Source of the DNA: Limanda limanda
Lineage: Eukaryota > Chordata > Actinopteri > Pleuronectiformes > Pleuronectidae
Direction: 5' to 3'
Assembly (NCBI RefSeq): GCF_963576545.1
Contig: NC_083638.1
Coordinates: 29,535,900-29,599,899 of the forward strand
Length of the DNA: 64,000 bases
Position 1 is the first letter of the stretch, and each line of letters starts with the position of its first letter. Under the pieces are notes generated by a model, which did not search any database, was not told the DNA's origin, and was given only the letters and a program-made list of their open reading frames with translations. The translations under genes were made by a program, and so were the position numbers. Shown piece after piece: positions 13,664 through 27,420 of this stretch.

Positions 13664-14540
13664 TAAAGGGCATATATTCTGTAAAATACATTTTCTGGGT
13701 TTTTGCTATCTGTAATAACTTGAAGGGGTCAGTAGGGACCCTCAAAGTATGAAAACAGTCACTCCACGGACTTTTTCACCGAGTCCATTCTAGAAATGTT
13801 ATTGAAACGTCTTGTTTCATACTTCCTCCCCCGTATGATGTCATATGGGTTTGCTCTCGTCTCTCATCCCCACCCAGCTGGTACCAGTCCTGCCTCCGAA
13901 CCCACCCCCCCCCCCCCCCCTGTCAACTCAACCACCACCCCTCCACACCGACCACGACACCAAGCAGACAGCTAGCAGCTTGTTAGCTGCAACAGGCTAT
14001 CCACAACAAACAACACTGAAGAAACACTGCAAACATGGAGGGGTGCAAGGAAGAGAATGTGTCTGTGCACATTCCTCCTAAAAACGTTATTTTTTCTGAC
14101 GTACCGTGTGGCTGTGTAACCTGGACGTTACTCAGGACTGAAACTCCGTAGTGTAAATCCGTACTGTAACTTGGGACGTTACGCCTACATTGGCCGACTC
14201 TCCTGCTAAAACTTGAACAAACAAGAGGATGGTGTAAATTACCGTTCAGAAACATCCTGTTGTAACCGACTTTAAATATGTGGCTGTTCTTCTATAACTA
14301 TATCCAAACATACCAACGTGACTTTCAGCTGTGTTTACAGCCAGAGATCGTCAAATGCGGCCTGGTTGCATGTCAGTCAATGTGCAGTTAGCCAATCAGA
14401 GGAGGGGCTCAAGAGGCAGGCAAAAACAGCCTGTTCTGTCTGCAGCTCTAGAGAGAGGCAGCAGAAATACTGATAGCGGCAGTTTTTTTTACTTTAAACC
14501 ACTGATACATTTTTTTAAACCTTAATACTACTTGATTCTC
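13664..14540. mobile_element. piggyBac-like non-autonomous fragment
   Basis: The left edge reads TTAAAGGGCATATATTCTG, resembling fish piggyBac-type MITEs that start with TTAA and A/G-rich CATAT. The interior contains phrases typical of such elements: a ctttttcaccgagtcc stretch, a poly-C run at about 13904-13920, and a gctctagagagaggcagc segment near the right. A matching TTAA right terminus is not visible near 14540, so the copy looks truncated or diverged and the right limit is approximate. The open frames inside are not conserved proteins. Confidence 0.45.
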
Positions 14541-16941
14541 AGTGCTATGGATACATGATGGTGAGGTTCCTTTGCCAGACCTCCCAACCTGTACAGACAG
14601 GTATAGCAAGGTGTCACTGCAATCTGTCAGAACAGCTTCAATGGACTTTTGCATTGATTCTACACGTCTCTGAACGTCACTGGATGGATGAAACACCAAA
14701 TGATATCTCCTCATCTGGTGTTTTGAGGAGTGGAGAGCTCGACTGACTGTGAAGGCCGTGGCTAGTGATTCATTCTGGTTTCCTACTCGTAAAATGATTG
14801 AGTGAGCCCTCGTTACTTGTGGACGGAGGCATCATCCTGTTTTTCAAGGTTTCCCTGTCACACGCCTGTTTAACATGGTTATATCTTCTATTATCTGCTA
14901 CATTAAATCTGTAAACAACCATGCCATATTTGCTGGTTTTCACATTAGCAGTGTTCCTCCTGACTTCACAGCGGCTGAATAATACACAGCACACACCAGG
15001 GGTCGTACAGTGTGGATTGAATTTCCTGAGAATTCCCCCTCACAGTTTAGACTAGATCTTGGGAAAGATAGTGGTTATCTCCAAAGCATCTCAGCCCTGT
15101 AGAAAGCTCCGAAGGTGAACAACTGTTGGGAGGAGTAGGACTTTTAAGAGGCTTAAGAGATTCTTAAGCAGAAGAGATAATGTTTTTTAAGTTATTGTGA
15201 TAACTTAAAAAAGTTGCAAGTGAAAGGGAACTCACCTGTCTGAGGAACCCTGTTTGTGTGTGTCCTCACTCGCAGTAACACATCGCTCTCAACCTTTCTC
15301 ACATGCACTCCTCAGTGGTGTAGCACAACCAGAGGAAATTAGGCTCATCCGATTCTCCCCATGCCGGCCTCTTGGCCTGTGCTATAAACACCAGGAGGCG
15401 AACTCTCCTCTTAGAATATTTTAAACTAGTCAACTAAATGAGCTAATGCTAAACGTCGTTCCTCTTACCAGGTGGGTTTTCTGGTTCTTTTGCTCACTTC
15501 CATTGATTTTTGCTTGCCTGCTGGTTTTTGTTAAATGTACACGGCAACCAACACAGAGACTTATATATCAGAGAAACTGATGCAAGCTGTTTTTCCTCCA
15601 TTAACATCAAACTATTGAATAAAATAAAAAATAACCATCAGCATGTGAATAGGCTGCGTATTGTTCATGTTGTCCTTTGCTTTTGTAGGCTTACAGTCTA
15701 TTAAGAAGGAATTATTATATAAAATAAAGTACAACTATTGATTCCAGTTCTTAATAGAGTCTTTATTGTATGATTAGACCTGTCAACTTCACTGCCCATT
15801 TATCCTCATTATCAACAAGATAGTTATGTACTATTGTCTCTGTTCCTTCCTCATGTTTGTGGATACAGCCTCAGATGTGCAGGTTAAAAAACACATTCTC
15901 ACTTACAAAATGACAATCTGAAATATCAGCATGATTTTCTTTTTAATAATTTACCGGATTACCTAAATGGAATAAAAAAGTGACTTTACATGCTTACTAC
16001 ACTTACCATATTGGGTTATATCAACAGATGGTGTTGCTTATCGGATATATATGTGCAACAATAGACTCACTTTTATTTTCCCGGCATTTATTTGGCATAA
16101 TATTTTTAGATAAAATATTGGCATTTAAAAAGCCAAAATAAATTGTTGCATGAATACAGAAACCACATTTATGTTTTCCACATACTTTAATAACACCTCT
16201 TTGTGGACTGTGTTAGTTCCTGAGTTTTCTAAAGGCTGAGAGATTTACTATGACTGTGAGTAGTCTAGAGACACATTACATTAACACCGTTCACAAGTAG
16301 ACTGATTTGCAGGACAGCCAATCTAATAAAAGGACACTTAATAAGCATTCCTGTAACACCAACCTTGACTGTAGTCACATTTTCCAATCACTACACTGTC
16401 CCATAACCCAGTGTGTTACAAAGGGTTGCCACAGTCTTGTAGAATGGAATGGCACTGTAAGCAGAGGGAGGAAGGTTTATAGATATATACATATATGAAG
16501 TAACAAGCCCTCTTCTTCATTAACCATTCATCCTTCCCACTTGTTTCAATAAATTCACAAAAGGCTGCATATATCCTCACAACATTTAAGTCTTGGGAAA
16601 AAAATGAATAGAAGCACTGACTATCAAAAGGAGCATTGATGTCACATGTTGGTCGAATGATAGCCAGTGATTTTGAATTGAAAAACGACCACAGCCGGTA
16701 GTGGCAAGTGTATGGTTCAAGCGATGCGAGAATCACTCAGCGATAACAGTGATCCATAAAACATAACCTGTATTAAAGTTGCAGCCTCTTCAGCACAGGC
16801 CATTTCAAGGGAAACAAGTGGAGTAGATGTGAAGTGCACGGTTACTGAACACAATCCGATCACACTGAATGAGGTCCAATCAGTCCAGAACATTGAGCAT
16901 CAAGTGACCTCTGCTTCGGTTCAACACTTACACATTGTCTG

Positions 16942-16968
16942 TCTGTGTGTGTGTGTGTGTGTGTGTGA
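16942..16968. repeat. (TG)n microsatellite
   Basis: About 13 TG units. A CA run lies 130 bases further on in opposite sense. Confidence 0.9.
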
Positions 16969-17098
16969 ACCTGTGGGTCTATGCATGCATGCAATCCCCA
17001 AGGCATGCCTCCTCAGCTTGAGTACAAGACTGTATTTAGTCAGTGTAAAGCTACCTGACCAGTGTCACTCTTACCAGCACAACCAGATGCAAGCACAT

Positions 17099-17123
17099 CC
17101 ACACACACACACACACACACACA
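17099..17123. repeat. (CA)n microsatellite
   Basis: About 12 CA units. Confidence 0.9.
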
Positions 17124-17577
17124 TATCCAATTTCCATTTCATTTTCCTTTCGATTACTTTATCAAACAGCTCAACCTAGAGAGGCATAGTTTCCTTTTAG
17201 CTCATCACCCTTTAGCCCACTTTTTCAGGAATTGGTGCAGAAAAAAACAGCTTGATTTCTATTTAACCTGCCTACTGTAGTGTAAGGCATTCCTTAACTG
17301 AACCTGCACTTTCCACATTATCGTTGTGCTGTTTGTCAGGGTGTGCGTATGCACATGTGTGTATTGGTCTGTGTAAACTACATTAGCCAGACGTTACGGA
17401 GCAATGAGGGCTATTTGTCAAAGAGTCACATGTTGGATGCATGTCAGTCCCTGGATTTTCATTCATTCCTTTTCCAAATTCACTCATACAGACAAGGTAG
17501 TCTGGGTAAACTATTACTTTAAGTAAACTATTATCTCTGAAACACAGAATTTAAGACAGAATTGTAGATGTATACAG

Positions 17578-18196
17578 TAGGAATGTGGGAAAAATAGATT
17601 CAGTTACAAATCGCGATTCTTGTGAATGACGATTTTAAATCGCCATGCTGCCTCCCAAATCGAGCAACATCACCCCAGAGCATGTTGACCAGCTCTTGTT
17701 TTTGCACAAGACTCTAAACATACCCAAGCACTAGCTTTGCATAGCCTACATGCAAACAATAATGAAGCATAGCCTACTTTTTTGTTTATTTCAAAGTTAA
17801 TATTTTAAGTAAACTTCTATTCATTCTATTTAATTTACCTTTTATGTATTGTTTAAAAGTAGCCTAAGTGGCATACATTTTTTAATCTGTCAGTATGTGT
17901 GCAGTTGACAGGGGCTATACAATAATAGGGCACATTTTTATTTATTTAACTATTGGCTGCCTGGCAGTCATTAAGTTAATGTTAATATTTGAAATAAAAC
18001 TTGTAAAGCTCTAAGTGAATTTGACTGTGTTGTATTTGAAGGTATGATTCAACTTTTTTCCTTGGTCCAGTATATTTTTTAAAAAATAACCAAAAGAAAT
18101 CGCAGGAAATCATAATACCGAATCGCAATACCCAAAGAATCGCAATACATATCGTATAGTATCATATCGGGAGGTTCCTGCCGATTCCCGTCCCTA
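17578..18196. mobile_element. hAT-type MITE with 8-bp target duplication
   Basis: The left end is TAGGAATGTGGGAA and the right end, reversed, TAGGGACGGGAATC. The flanks gtatacag (17570-17577) and gtatacac (18197-18204) match at 7 of 8 bases. The interior is rich in atcgc/gcgat words near both ends (aatcgcgattc at the left; aatcgcaatac twice at the right) and AT-rich between. No transposase coding remains in 619 bp. Superfamily is by TSD length and terminal bases. Confidence 0.8.
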
Positions 18197-18334
18197 GTAT
18201 ACACTGGACACTGACAAGCTATGGCCAAGTATGCCAGTAAAACACGCATGCAGTTACTTAAATGATCAAAAAGAAGCAGGATACAAATATGAATAATAGA
18301 AAGGATTTATATTCTGCTTTAAACAACAATTTCT

Positions 18335-18475
18335 TACATTACATTATTACATTACATTACATTTAATTTAGCTGACGCTTTTATCCAAAGCGACTTACAA
18401 TAAGTGCATTCAACCCCGAGGGTACAAACCAAGAACAACAAGAATCAAGACAGTACAATTTCTTCGAAATAAAAA
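18335..18475. repeat. Common teleost dispersed repeat (short tandem acatt plus conserved core)
   Basis: Several acatt pentamers run into a core containing gctgacgcttttatccaaag and gcgacttacaataagtgc, then gagggtacaaacc. I recognise this core as one of the most frequent fish intronic repeats. It starts about 140 bases after the neighbouring MITE. Its class was not determined. Confidence 0.65.
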
Positions 18476-18769
18476 TTGATCAATGCTGTGATAGGATGGA
18501 TTTCTGATCAGGCTGTGAAATAAGCTCCAGTACTGTATTAAATCCACAGTGTGGTTCATACCTCTGTTTGTGGTTGGGAAGCTGGTGAGGGATTTTTGTT
18601 AAAAGACTTTAAAAGACTAAATTATGCAAAATGGTGAGTAGAGATGCTTGTGCAGACTGTGTTGTAGGGTATCTTTTCTGTGGAGTTCAGGTCACCTTAA
18701 ATAAAATAAACAAGTTTTATTAAAGTGCCATCTTGTGTTTCATTCTTTTCTCTGTCTTTCTCCATGCAG

Positions 18770-19047
18770 CTCCAGTCATTCCTGCAGGTCAGCGTGTCCC
18801 AGGTGCGGGCGGATGAGTGTCCCTCTTCAGAGTGTGCCGGGACCGGGGGCTGCACAAGCGTTTTGAATGTCCGAGACACACCCACAGTGGTGGATTGTGG
18901 GACTATGAGCCTTGTATCTGTGACAGTGGAATCCACCGCTGTGTGCTCCTGCACAGGTAGAGAGTTGTCCCATCAGCCCTGCGCCGCATATCCCAGAAAC
19001 CCCTGCTTCAACGGTGGAGTGTGTGTGGACACACAGCACGGCTACCG
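18770..19047 (+). CDS. Cadherin exon 2 in window: end of NC region plus first half of EGF 1
   Basis: The acceptor tccatgcag precedes an in-phase leucine codon, and the exon ends two bases into an arginine codon at cg|gtgagt. It carries a Cys-rich block (DECPSSECAGTGGC), a serine/threonine/valine-rich bridge with SVTVESTAVCSC, and then the first part of an EGF module (PCAAYPRNPCFNGGVC). The EGF is completed by the next exon, giving six cysteines in standard spacing. This matches the Cys-rich/EGF part of the primitive classic cadherin domain complex of CadN-like proteins. It joins the preceding exon in phase 0, so the sequence reads AAHKQK followed by LQSFLQVSVSQ. Confidence 0.92.
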
Positions 19048-19300
19048 GTGAGTTGAAAATGAACAGTGTATCTAAAACAGAGCCTGAGGGTAAGTGCCTG
19101 GTAGCTTTTTAAGGTGATACAACGAATGATATGTTGCTTCACCCATGATGCATGCAGTTACATTATAAGTATCATCATGAATGGTTTATGTTTGCTTGCC
19201 CTGAGATCGCAACAGCCTGTTTTTCTCTGGGTAAAATTCCTCCTTTAACATTAAATTGAAAACACCAGATATAACTAGTTATTTACCTCATCATTAAGGA

Positions 19301-19680
19301 CAGGGGTCGGCTCTGCATGCAGCTCATCAGCCCCTCTGCAGTGGCTCCCTGTACAGTGTTTTGCATGGACAAAATGTATTTTTTGTGAACGATGAACTGA
19401 ACAAATTAGTTTTCATGAGATGAACTTCACTCACGATCATTTTTAAAATCAGCATTCCTATCAGGCCTTCATGTGAAATACCAGGAGCGAGATAAAATGT
19501 GTTTATACCCGTCAACTAACACAAACACACACACATCATGAAAAATGACTCGTCAACATTTTGTGCTCAGTACAACAACACGAAATGTGACACACAGTCA
19601 GGACTCAGTGTTAAAGGGACCGGAGTGACATGCAGTGGAGGAGGCGGCAAAGTGGCTCTTTTAAGTTGCCATACCCTTAT
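19301..19680. mobile_element. hAT-like non-autonomous fragment
   Basis: The left end caggggtcggctc, followed by gcatgcagctcatcagcccc and cagtggctccc, matches the start of a frequent fish hAT family as I remember it. Near the right end comes gtggctcttttaag and gccatacccttat, whose reverse complement (aagggtatggc) mirrors the left end loosely. No target duplication was found. Confidence 0.5.
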
Positions 19681-20829
19681 TGAGTTGAGCCCTGACTGTA
19701 GCAGTATTTTGTAGAAGTTGGTGAAAAGTACAAAGATGAACGTGATGATGCAATGTTGTGAAACAGTTTACATACATAACTGTGTTTCCTCTATGCATGT
19801 CCTTGGTGAAATTACATTCTTGGTTTAATTTGACTAAAACGTGATCTTGAAACTTGGCATCCAAATGTGGGTCTGAGCCAGCTCACAATATGTACTGAGT
19901 TGGTTTCACACTGTGCTTAACCAGTCTGCTTTAGCTTTTTGCTGAACAAAGGATTATCACATGCAGTTTTTAATTCTTCACTGTCCCCCTCACTGGCAAA
20001 ATGATTATGGTGTTTATATTTGACTGAATCCAAATATGTAATTTTGAAAGAGTCCAGTCAGTCTGGGACAATGGGAATGATGGGCAGGACAAAACATAAC
20101 GAAAAGTGCAAAGGGTAAATTTGAACAATGTTGTACGGTAGTACATGTGTGTACATGTGTGTATTACTGTGTGTCTATGATTCTGAGACACTGAAGTTGA
20201 AGCAGTACAGGTAGCTCATCTGACACTGAAGGACATTTGTATTTTTATTTGTGCCAGGAGAGTCCCTCTGTTTCTTTCAGGTGTTTCTCTCCAATTGCTT
20301 TTCTAAAATGTTTTTTCAGTTCTCTTTGCTCTGTGGAGGAGCAATGTTTCTCCACGGCTCAACACAAGCGGAACAGGGGATTGAACAGCCGAAGTTGGGG
20401 AGAACAGTGCAGTGTAGGTCTCAAACTCAAGGCGGCTGGTCTGAATCATGACCTTGTCCTTGTGATCACAAATAACCAATAGAGAACATGTACATACAAA
20501 CTGACAGTCCAGAGTGACTACTTTGAGATATAAGGCTCTTACCTACTTTTAAAAAAGTGTAAATTTAGTGTAACAATATTTTGCACGGTACAAAATGATA
20601 AACCTAGAGTGTTTGCCTCCACAATAGGATGCATAGTGTGTAATTTATCACAGTTTATATGCCGCAGTGTTGATTGTCATTTCAGTTGACATATTTGTTC
20701 TGGACACACACAGACTGGACATAAGCACCATTAAAGACATTACATATTTTCCATTTAAAATTTTTTATCAAATATTATGGTGAATTAAGAATAGTGTCAG
20801 GAAATTAGAAGTATGTTTGAACGGTGATT

Positions 20830-20830
<1 letters not shown>

Positions 20831-20876
<46 letters not shown>

Positions 20877-20880
20877 TGTG
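20831..20880. repeat. (GT)n microsatellite
   Basis: About 24 GT units with one TA interruption. Confidence 0.95.
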
Positions 20881-22639
20881 CGTAAGTCTCTGCACTTGAT
20901 AGTTCATCTTGCAGCTTGGAGAAGTATCAGGTGGAGAGAGACAGTGAGACATATCCTTGGGTTAGAATGCTCTCTGTTGATGCATCAAGATCAGTAAACA
21001 TCTTTTGGTACTAGTTTTATGCCAACTTTTTTATTTTCTGCCAGACGTAGAGAATTCCCATTCCGGCAGCCGAGCTGGTCTATGACCTGGCCTCCAGACT
21101 CAAGTAGCTGCAGACTGTGGGATGTGCTGTGTTCTGTTTGGTTGTTGTGTTGGAAAGAAGCATGACGCAATGAATCAGGCTTTCTTAGCTGATGCTCTTA
21201 ATAAGCCGACTGCAAAGAAGCTCAAAGACGTTGTCAAATAAATGTCAAGAAGTAGACAAAAAGCACTTAAAACATGAAACATTCTAAGATTTAATTGTCA
21301 TGTGTAGCCATGGTGAATGAAGACTGGTGCGATGTTTTGTGAGAAGGAAAGCAGGAGAGCAAGTGGAAGAGGATAGAGCAGGTGTATACTTCTGAGACTG
21401 TGCCGTTGAACAGAAGGCAAAATCCCTGTGGTGTTTGTGTGTAACAGCGTGAGTGAGTTCATGCTGTGTTTGGTTAAGAGGCAAACTCTTTCTCAATTGA
21501 TGGTGATTCACTTCACAACACTTGACACAATCAGAAAAAAAGGACCTGCCCTATGGCACTGGAAGAAACTTTTATTTAACGCTGTGGCGGCAAATGATCT
21601 AATAAGCCCATAAACACTGAGCTCTTAATCTCAACTCCCAGTTTGTTTTCACACCCATTTTGCTCATTAACAATGGTGTAGGGTGTTTCTCACTGAGGCA
21701 CTGCAACTGTAAATGAGATTGAATTCAAATGAAGTCGCAATTAGTATTTTTATTCACGCTAAAGGGAATTTGTGAACCTTGTTACAGCTGTTAACAGCTG
21801 CTACAGCTAAACACACATCTTCATGTTGTCGGGGCATTGCAAATATGAATAGGGATGTGTTTGCAGTATTGGCAGTGGCAGCTACAGAATGAGGAAAGGA
21901 GTGCAGTATCAGCAGGCGTGTTTGAGACGGTTTAATTAAACCACTGTGTTTATTCACAGTTTTTTCTTAGCTATGCGTCTTCCTCCACCATCATCGGATC
22001 AATTCTTTAAATGTTTAATTGTAAAGGTTTTATGAAAAAATACCTGCACAAGTAATTATCATTTTCATTCTCGTTAGCTTAAGTTTGTACTTTGTGTTTC
22101 ACACTAATTATCCAATGCCAGTATATTGAATTGCAAAGCCTCGAATGGTAAACATGATAAACATTGAAGCCGCTCAACATCAGCACGTCAGCATTGTCAG
22201 TGGAAGAATGTTGGCAGACATTAGCGTTTTGCTCAAAGCACCACTGTGTCTAAGCTGGAGACATTTATATGCTGCCAAGACTCATACTGAATTTGTTGTT
22301 TTAGAGAATTAATCTACATATATATAATTGTTTATAATATGTATTTAAATATTTGAGAAATGTATATATATGTATATATATATAGAGATTAACTAGTTTA
22401 AGATTTAACTTCAGGATGGGGAAAGAGTTGGTGTGAGAAGCTTATCACTTGGCTGTGTGTGATGTAGTGTTCAATGACATGAGACAACACAAAAGACAAT
22501 ATGTCTCTTGTATGGTTGTGGTGACAGTGACAAGGTGATGTCTCTGATGACTATGTCCCTGATGATGGCTGTTTGTATTACAGAGAGCAAACCGCTGATC
22601 CCCTATTGTACTACAAGTCCATGTTCTTTGATGTTTTAT

Positions 22640-22718
22640 GTCTTATGTGCTGTAGCCCTCGCTGTAAACCCTAATTGCCCTTTCGGGACAAATAAAGTTG
22701 GAAGTTGAAGTTGAAGAT
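22640..22718 (+). repeat. LINE-type 3' tail with short tandem end
   Basis: The segment ctaattgccctttcgggac followed by aaataaagttg is the usual 3' end of fish non-LTR retrotransposons, which end in a short tandem repeat. Here that is three copies of gaagtt. Only the terminal 80 or so bases are present, as expected for a 5'-truncated insertion. An upstream open frame (22508-22708) runs through it and is not a gene. Confidence 0.65.
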
Positions 22719-23796
22719 ACCACTGTGTCTTAGCTGTAGTCACGGTATATCTTCCTGCTCCACGTACTGTGTTTACAAGAAATACTAGCTGATGGACAGA
22801 ATTTAGATTTTTATCCTTACAAAATTAAACCTGTTAACAATATATAGTGTGCATGTTTAAACAGTAACACTCACTGAGGCTTAGTTAAGGTTGACTTAAG
22901 GTTAACTTTCATCATATTTAAACGTTGTACCCTCCCTGGCCTGTCTCACTGTCCTCCCTTCTTCCAATTGTTCACCGCAAAAGCTACCGCGTATTACCCA
23001 CAAATATACAAGTCAATGCGTCAGTGTTATTGCCTCGGGGCTGTGTGCAGATTTTGCAGTATTTGAGTTCACAACATTTCGTTTACAGGGCTGTGGTGGG
23101 TGCAGACGTCAGTACTCTGCAGTTCCCTGACAGGGTGTAACTGCCTGGCTTTTCACTGTTACAGAGCCTGACGTGCAGAGTCTCAAAATACAGCTCCTGT
23201 TTGCTTCGGTTGCGTTAAAAATAGAATCAAACCTTTCACAGCAGCGTGCAAGATGAAAAATCCGGCATGTTAGCTGTCGCATACTGCCAGTTCTTGTTTC
23301 AAATCCATGGCAAACAAGTGAACTGAAGGAGAGTGTCTTCATTAGCATAAAATACTCTGTAAACAAGGCCAGAAGTGGGGTGAGAGTGTTTCAACAAATC
23401 CTTTTAACTGCAAACATGATGATGAAATAAGTTCTTTGGTGCTTGGAGTGGTAGAGGAGCCATGGCGACCCTGTTTAACTTTGTGTAATTCAGCCTGATG
23501 CTCTGTGTATCCTGAGGCTCAGATCTTTAATGGTGGAAGTGAAGGGCTTTTTGCAACCAATTAAATGAAACACCAGGCTTTTATCACTGACTCAACTGTA
23601 ACTCCGTGCAGAATTTGAACGTTATGATGAAATCACCAGTCAATTCCTGTAGTGGTTCCCAAAAGAAGGCTGAAATCTTCTTTCCTGTACATTGTTGAGA
23701 TCTATGCTGTCACAGATAAATACAGTAGTTGACGTTGATGTTGTAAATAGTACGATCATTTGTTTGTCTTTAATAATTTTTTTACAGAACTGCATG

Positions 23797-23799
<3 letters not shown>

Positions 23800-23838
<39 letters not shown>
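23800..23838. repeat. (TA)n microsatellite
   Basis: About 18 TA units. Confidence 0.95.
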
Positions 23839-23843
<5 letters not shown>

Positions 23844-24529
23844 GGTAACTAACTCTGTAGTTTCTAAAGACTTTATCCGCCTGATCTCCTAGTATTAGAC
23901 CCACACATTTTCAAAACAAAAAGCAAACAAATATCTCCTGGTGAAAAAGCGATGACAAACGTGACGACACAGACAAGATCTCAAGAGAGTTTTGTGTCGG
24001 GAAGCTGTAAACATGATCACGTGATCCGAGCATCAGGGTTCATACGTAATTTCCTGTCTCAGTCTGCTGCTGCACTGGCTCCTCCTCTCGCCTGAATAAC
24101 GCGGAAGATTTGACGCTGTTGTGAGTCGGAGAAAACCTCCTGTTACATTGTATTTCGCCAAAGAAATGTTTTCTTCCGATTAACAATGCAAAACTATCAA
24201 TACAATGTTTAATAACACATTTGCACTTTTTGTTCGAACAGTATTCAGTCTGTGACTCATGACATTTCACATGTCTGCTAGAACACAAGACACTCAGGAT
24301 AAAGAAAGGCCCAATGACATCTTGACTGCCAATACAACTATACTATTTGACTATACCAACGGTAATATCTCTTGGATATCAGTTCCCTAAATGTGCCTCA
24401 TTTTTTTTATCAAGATCCACAAATTATTCCCTGGGAAAAACACCCTACCTGGCATTGTAAAAGAAAGTGAAAAAAAACCCTGCATCTGTCCCTGATCTGG
24501 ATCAGCACCAACATTTTAATGTGTTTTTC

Positions 24530-24664
24530 TCTGACGCATATATCATCCTTCCTCCAAATTTCATGGAAATCTGTTAAGTTGTTTTTGTGCGACCCTGCTA
24601 ACAATCAAAGCAACCAACAAACAAATGGACTGGGGTAAAAACAGAACCTCCTTGGCAGAGATAA
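24530..24664 (+). repeat. Dispersed fish repeat ending in a ccttggcagag motif
   Basis: The order tccaaatttcatggaaatctg, an A/C-rich caaccaacaaacaaatgg run, and aacctccttggcagagataa is characteristic of a widespread fish repeat, probably derived from a non-LTR element. Its left limit may extend to about 24410. Confidence 0.55.
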
Positions 24665-27149
24665 TCATTATCACATTGACGTTTTCAAGCCTCTTAGTAT
24701 TCTGGAAGCGCTGCAGGACTCGTTTTAGGTGTTAAATATAGGGTTGTATGTAAATTATCAGGCAAATGTTCACTTCCTGAATGTGACATCAGTCACCCTT
24801 TTATCACACGATCCTTTTCCCTTAAGAGAATGTTATCGACCTCATCTATCAGTGGTGAATGCAAGCCTTGTTCACCATTCCTGTTTCTTGTTTCTAGCTT
24901 TTTGCAAGTAATCAACCAAATGCAGAGTAGACAATCTGCTGCCTGTTTACATGGGTGCAGACATACCCAGTATATGTGCATGGTCATGTGATATGCCGAT
25001 TCAGGCATGTTAGTATAGGTGTGGATGCATTGACACAAATAATAAAGGTGCTGTGGAGCAATTTAATATACATATTAATTAAGTGTGCCTTCCTTCAATG
25101 GAGTTCAAGATTCATATAAGAGTCATATGATTGGGACCAAATTAAATTGTAGCTCTTATGCGATACATTTCCCACACAGATGATGAAGCACATATGCAGT
25201 ACTACAGATCTTGGAGATTTCAGACATCACTGAATGTTGTAGCAGATGCTCTTACATGTGTTTTATGTTCAAACATGACACAAACATGCTTGATTGGCCC
25301 GACAGACACACATACATACTCCCTCCGAACCTACGTGAGACCACATGAACACATGGTCTCATAGAGCGTGTGTCCACTGAGCTTTCTTGCTGTGTCTTGA
25401 AGAAGTTCATTTTACCCTTCAGCTTCATTTAATTAGAGGCAGTGAGTGAAAAGGGCAGGATTTGAGTCTGGCTGGCTGGAGCCAGCGTGTAATCTGGCTC
25501 ACTGCTGGACCAGAGCAGGATGACTGGCTGGATCCACGGTAGACCTAATCCCTGGATTACACACATGCACGCAAACACACACATACTCACACACTCGCAC
25601 ATGCAAACACTATTGTCAGAAATGTGACCATTTTCTTCCTGTAAATCTAATCCACAAACAATATTGGTTTGCTCTGCATATTATTATTACGTATCATTAC
25701 CTTGTTGTAGAAGATGTCTTGAAAGTTATGGAAGCCTTCTTGACAAATGCATTATTGAATATAATCATAGTTGTCATTGTTTTTTTATTTTTGTTCTTTT
25801 CTTTGAATTCTGGTTGAATTTTATACACCTTCGACTTTTGTTAGAATTGTACTGTTAGTGTTTCATAATTTTTCTTAACAAACTTGCATTACTTCAACTT
25901 AACAAATGCTAAAGTCCTTCAACCTAAAAAGACATTAGGGTGATTCTTTTCCCGATCGTGGCTGAGATATGACCCAGAGTAGCATACAAGTGGCACTGAG
26001 TAATCAACCTTTGTCGTTAAGGTAACGATGATAAACACATTTTTAATGGTTTGGTTGGTTAGTCTTTGGCTGGAAACCTACTGGATCAGGTTGAGGCATA
26101 GAAACTATTCAGTTAGGTATAGGTTTGGTTTTGAAGTCATTGGTTGTCATGGTAACAGTAATAAACATGTGGTTAGGATTTTTTAACAGTATCACACTGA
26201 ACACGTACAGCAGTGTCCTGTATGAAAGTCCGAAATTTGTAAACTCATCCGGATGCAGATTTGATCAAACTGTGACTTTACTCCATCACCTTTTGCCCTT
26301 ACTCCTGTCATAAGAAGAGCAGGCGCTAGATGTCACCTCACAATTACTCACCCAGATCATTGAAACTCACTGCTTTGACTACGTATTTAATTTAAAATCA
26401 TTTGTACCAAGAAGAGATGAGTGGAGAGGCGAGGTGCCTCATAGCTTTCCCCATGCATGGATTCCTCCTGCAGTGGCCTGTGTCTCTCTCCCCTTCTGAT
26501 GCTTAACCGTCAATAAAGGCTTGATGCAAACAAAATACCTTAACAAAGTGTTTTGAGAAGCGTAATGAGAAAGTGAACATTTCGTGAGAAGCTGCTGATT
26601 TAATCTGTGTGTTGTTGTTTTTATAAGCATATCATGGGCTGTTTTGTGTTTACAATTGTTTTTATTTTAACAGCTGTCAAACAAATGCAATGGACTAAAC
26701 TGTGTTAAGTTGAGAATTAAGTTTGGTTAAAATCTTACAAAAGTACAGTTTGAATGTACTGTTTTGTAAAAATGTTAACTCAAAAGACACAACTTTTGCT
26801 GATACTGAGATTTTAAAAACGTATTCTAACTTGCTGGTAGAAACCCTAATGTGTTACATAATACTAAACTGTGAGCATGGCTTAATTCTGGATATGATAA
26901 ATTGCAGCTTCTGCTCTCTCTAACATTCCCTGCTGCATGTCTCTTTATGCAAAGCGTATGTGGGCCACAATGGAGGAGCAGAACGTTTCTTTGTGAGGCA
27001 TCAGCCAAATAGATGACAGGGAGAGAAGAAGGCAGAGCGGAGCAGAAGTTGTCAGCCCAGAGACACAGCCGCTGCCGCTGATTGTCACATTCTCAGTCAA
27101 ACTACAGTAACCGGGCTATGCAACATCTGCTGTGTGATTTCACCAGGTT

Positions 27150-27420
27150 CAGGGGAGGAGAGGAGTCGAAATGTCAGAGATGGAGAAAACCTGGATAGAA
27201 GAGAGAAGACAAATGGAGGAAATTAAAAAAGAAAGGGAAAGGAAAGCTGAGGGTAAGGGAAAAGTTGACCAGAGGAATATAAGTGGGGAAATAACTTCAG
27301 AATATGGAGAGAAATAGGATGATGAAAGAACATGGAAGCAGAAAGGAGTAGAAAAGAAAAAGCATGAGAGAAGTGAAATAATAAATTCAGATGAGATATG
27401 AGTTGATAAAAGTTAGAATA
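27150..27420. repeat. Purine-rich strand-asymmetric tract
   Basis: About 270 bases of mainly A and G on the + strand (repeated gagag, gaaag, ggaaa words), without a perfect unit. The minus-strand frame across it is compositional. Confidence 0.6.

Larger units (their letters stand above)
6649..18769. other. Cadherin intron, 12.1 kb
   Basis: Intron between the first two visible exons, gtaggt to tgcag. It contains a TA-rich run (about 7660-7695), a 57-bp (GA)n tract, a piggyBac-like piece, CA/TG repeats, an hAT MITE (17578-18196) and a second fish repeat (18335-18475). I found no additional convincing exon. Between about 8000 and 11600 I see no recognisable feature. Confidence 0.7.
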
